The notes under the pieces were generated by a model, which saw only the letters and a list, made by a program, of their open reading frames with translations, had not been told where the DNA came from and ran no database searches. Shown piece after piece: positions 5,416 through 5,575 of a DNA stretch of 5,575 nt. Each line of letters begins with the position of its first letter. The stretch's first letter is position 1. A program made the position numbers and the translations under genes. Source of the stretch: Candidatus Colwellbacteria bacterium RIFCSPHIGHO2_02_FULL_45_17 (lineage in GTDB: Bacteria > Patescibacteriota > Minisyncoccia > UBA6257 > Colwellbacteraceae); the NCBI GenBank assembly GCA_001817685.1, contig MHIV01000021.1, positions 1-5,575 of the forward strand, read 5' to 3'.

Positions 5416-5575
5416 ATGCGAATTCTTCTTGCAGTTGAGTTTTACTACGCTCCTGGCGGTGGCGGGATTCAGGAGCAGGTCCGGCGTATAGCGGAGGGGT
5501 TGGTTACAAAAGGGAACGAAGTTACTGTTGCAACTTCATATGTGAATGGAAGGTCCTCTATAATCAACGGAGTTA
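5416..5575 (+). CDS. N-terminus of GT4-type glycosyltransferase (3' end outside window)
   Basis: ATG 5416 opens a frame that stays open to the window edge, giving 53 complete codons. The start MRILLAVEFYYAPGGGGIQE carries a first beta strand followed by a Gly-rich loop. The helix QVRRIAEGLVTKGNEVTVAT (21-40) ends in the second strand. This beta-loop-alpha-beta unit is the hallmark N-terminal acceptor half of GT4 (GT-B, retaining) glycosyltransferases such as WcaL- or RfaG-like enzymes. The donor-binding half and the Glu residues of the active site lie outside the window, so the sugar is unknown. It follows the small methyltransferase stop by four bases with no clear ribosome-binding site, which suggests coupling as the fourth gene of the rightward run. 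Confidence 0.85.
   Translation, partial: MRILLAVEFYYAPGGGGIQEQVRRIAEGLVTKGNEVTVATSYVNGRSSIINGV

Noticed and set aside
1..5575. CRISPR array, tRNA or rRNA genes, transposase, attachment sites, or recoded stop codons.
   Set aside because: No regular repeats, clover-leaf sequences or transposase motifs were seen. TGA functions as a stop at 1274-1276 and 4699-4701, so the standard bacterial code fits.

Overview
The window looks like part of a bacterial surface-polysaccharide (capsule, O-antigen or exopolysaccharide) biosynthesis cluster. It holds seven genes, two of them cut by the window edges, and coding density is very high. The standard bacterial code fits: TGA ends two genes at 4-base or near-4-base junctions, and TAG and TAA end the others at the natural ends of conserved families. 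The lineage cannot be fixed from this sequence. Base composition is moderate, the proteins are Lys-rich, and no start has a strong AGGAGG ribosome-binding site. That would suit a Patescibacteria-type or other environmental bacterium, but this is only a guess.

Layout: (1) bases 1-235, + strand, the C-terminal tail of a protein, probably a glycosyltransferase; (2) bases 258-2464, - strand, a two-gene unit of a UDP-sugar dehydrogenase (WecC/UGDH superfamily) followed by an extended SDR nucleotide-sugar epimerase/dehydratase, joined by an ATGA overlap; (3) bases 2465-2583, a 119-base divergent intergenic region, the only real control region in the window; (4) bases 2584-5575, + strand, a tight run of four genes: a GT-B-fold glycosyltransferase, an FkbM-family methyltransferase with a C-terminal extension, a small class I SAM methyltransferase, and the N-terminus of a GT4-type glycosyltransferase that runs off the end.

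Inferred joint role: the leftward pair supplies an NAD-dependently oxidised and epimerised or dehydrated nucleotide sugar. The rightward glycosyltransferases add sugars to a lipid-linked glycan, and the two methyltransferases decorate it, most plausibly by O-methylation of sugar hydroxyls. The exact sugar and polymer cannot be read from the sequence.

I saw no mobile element, CRISPR array, RNA gene, toxin-antitoxin or defence module. The points most worth checking are the nearly leaderless start of the dehydrogenase, the in-frame TAG that alone separates the glycosyltransferase from the FkbM gene, and the unexplained C-terminal extensions of both methyltransferases.
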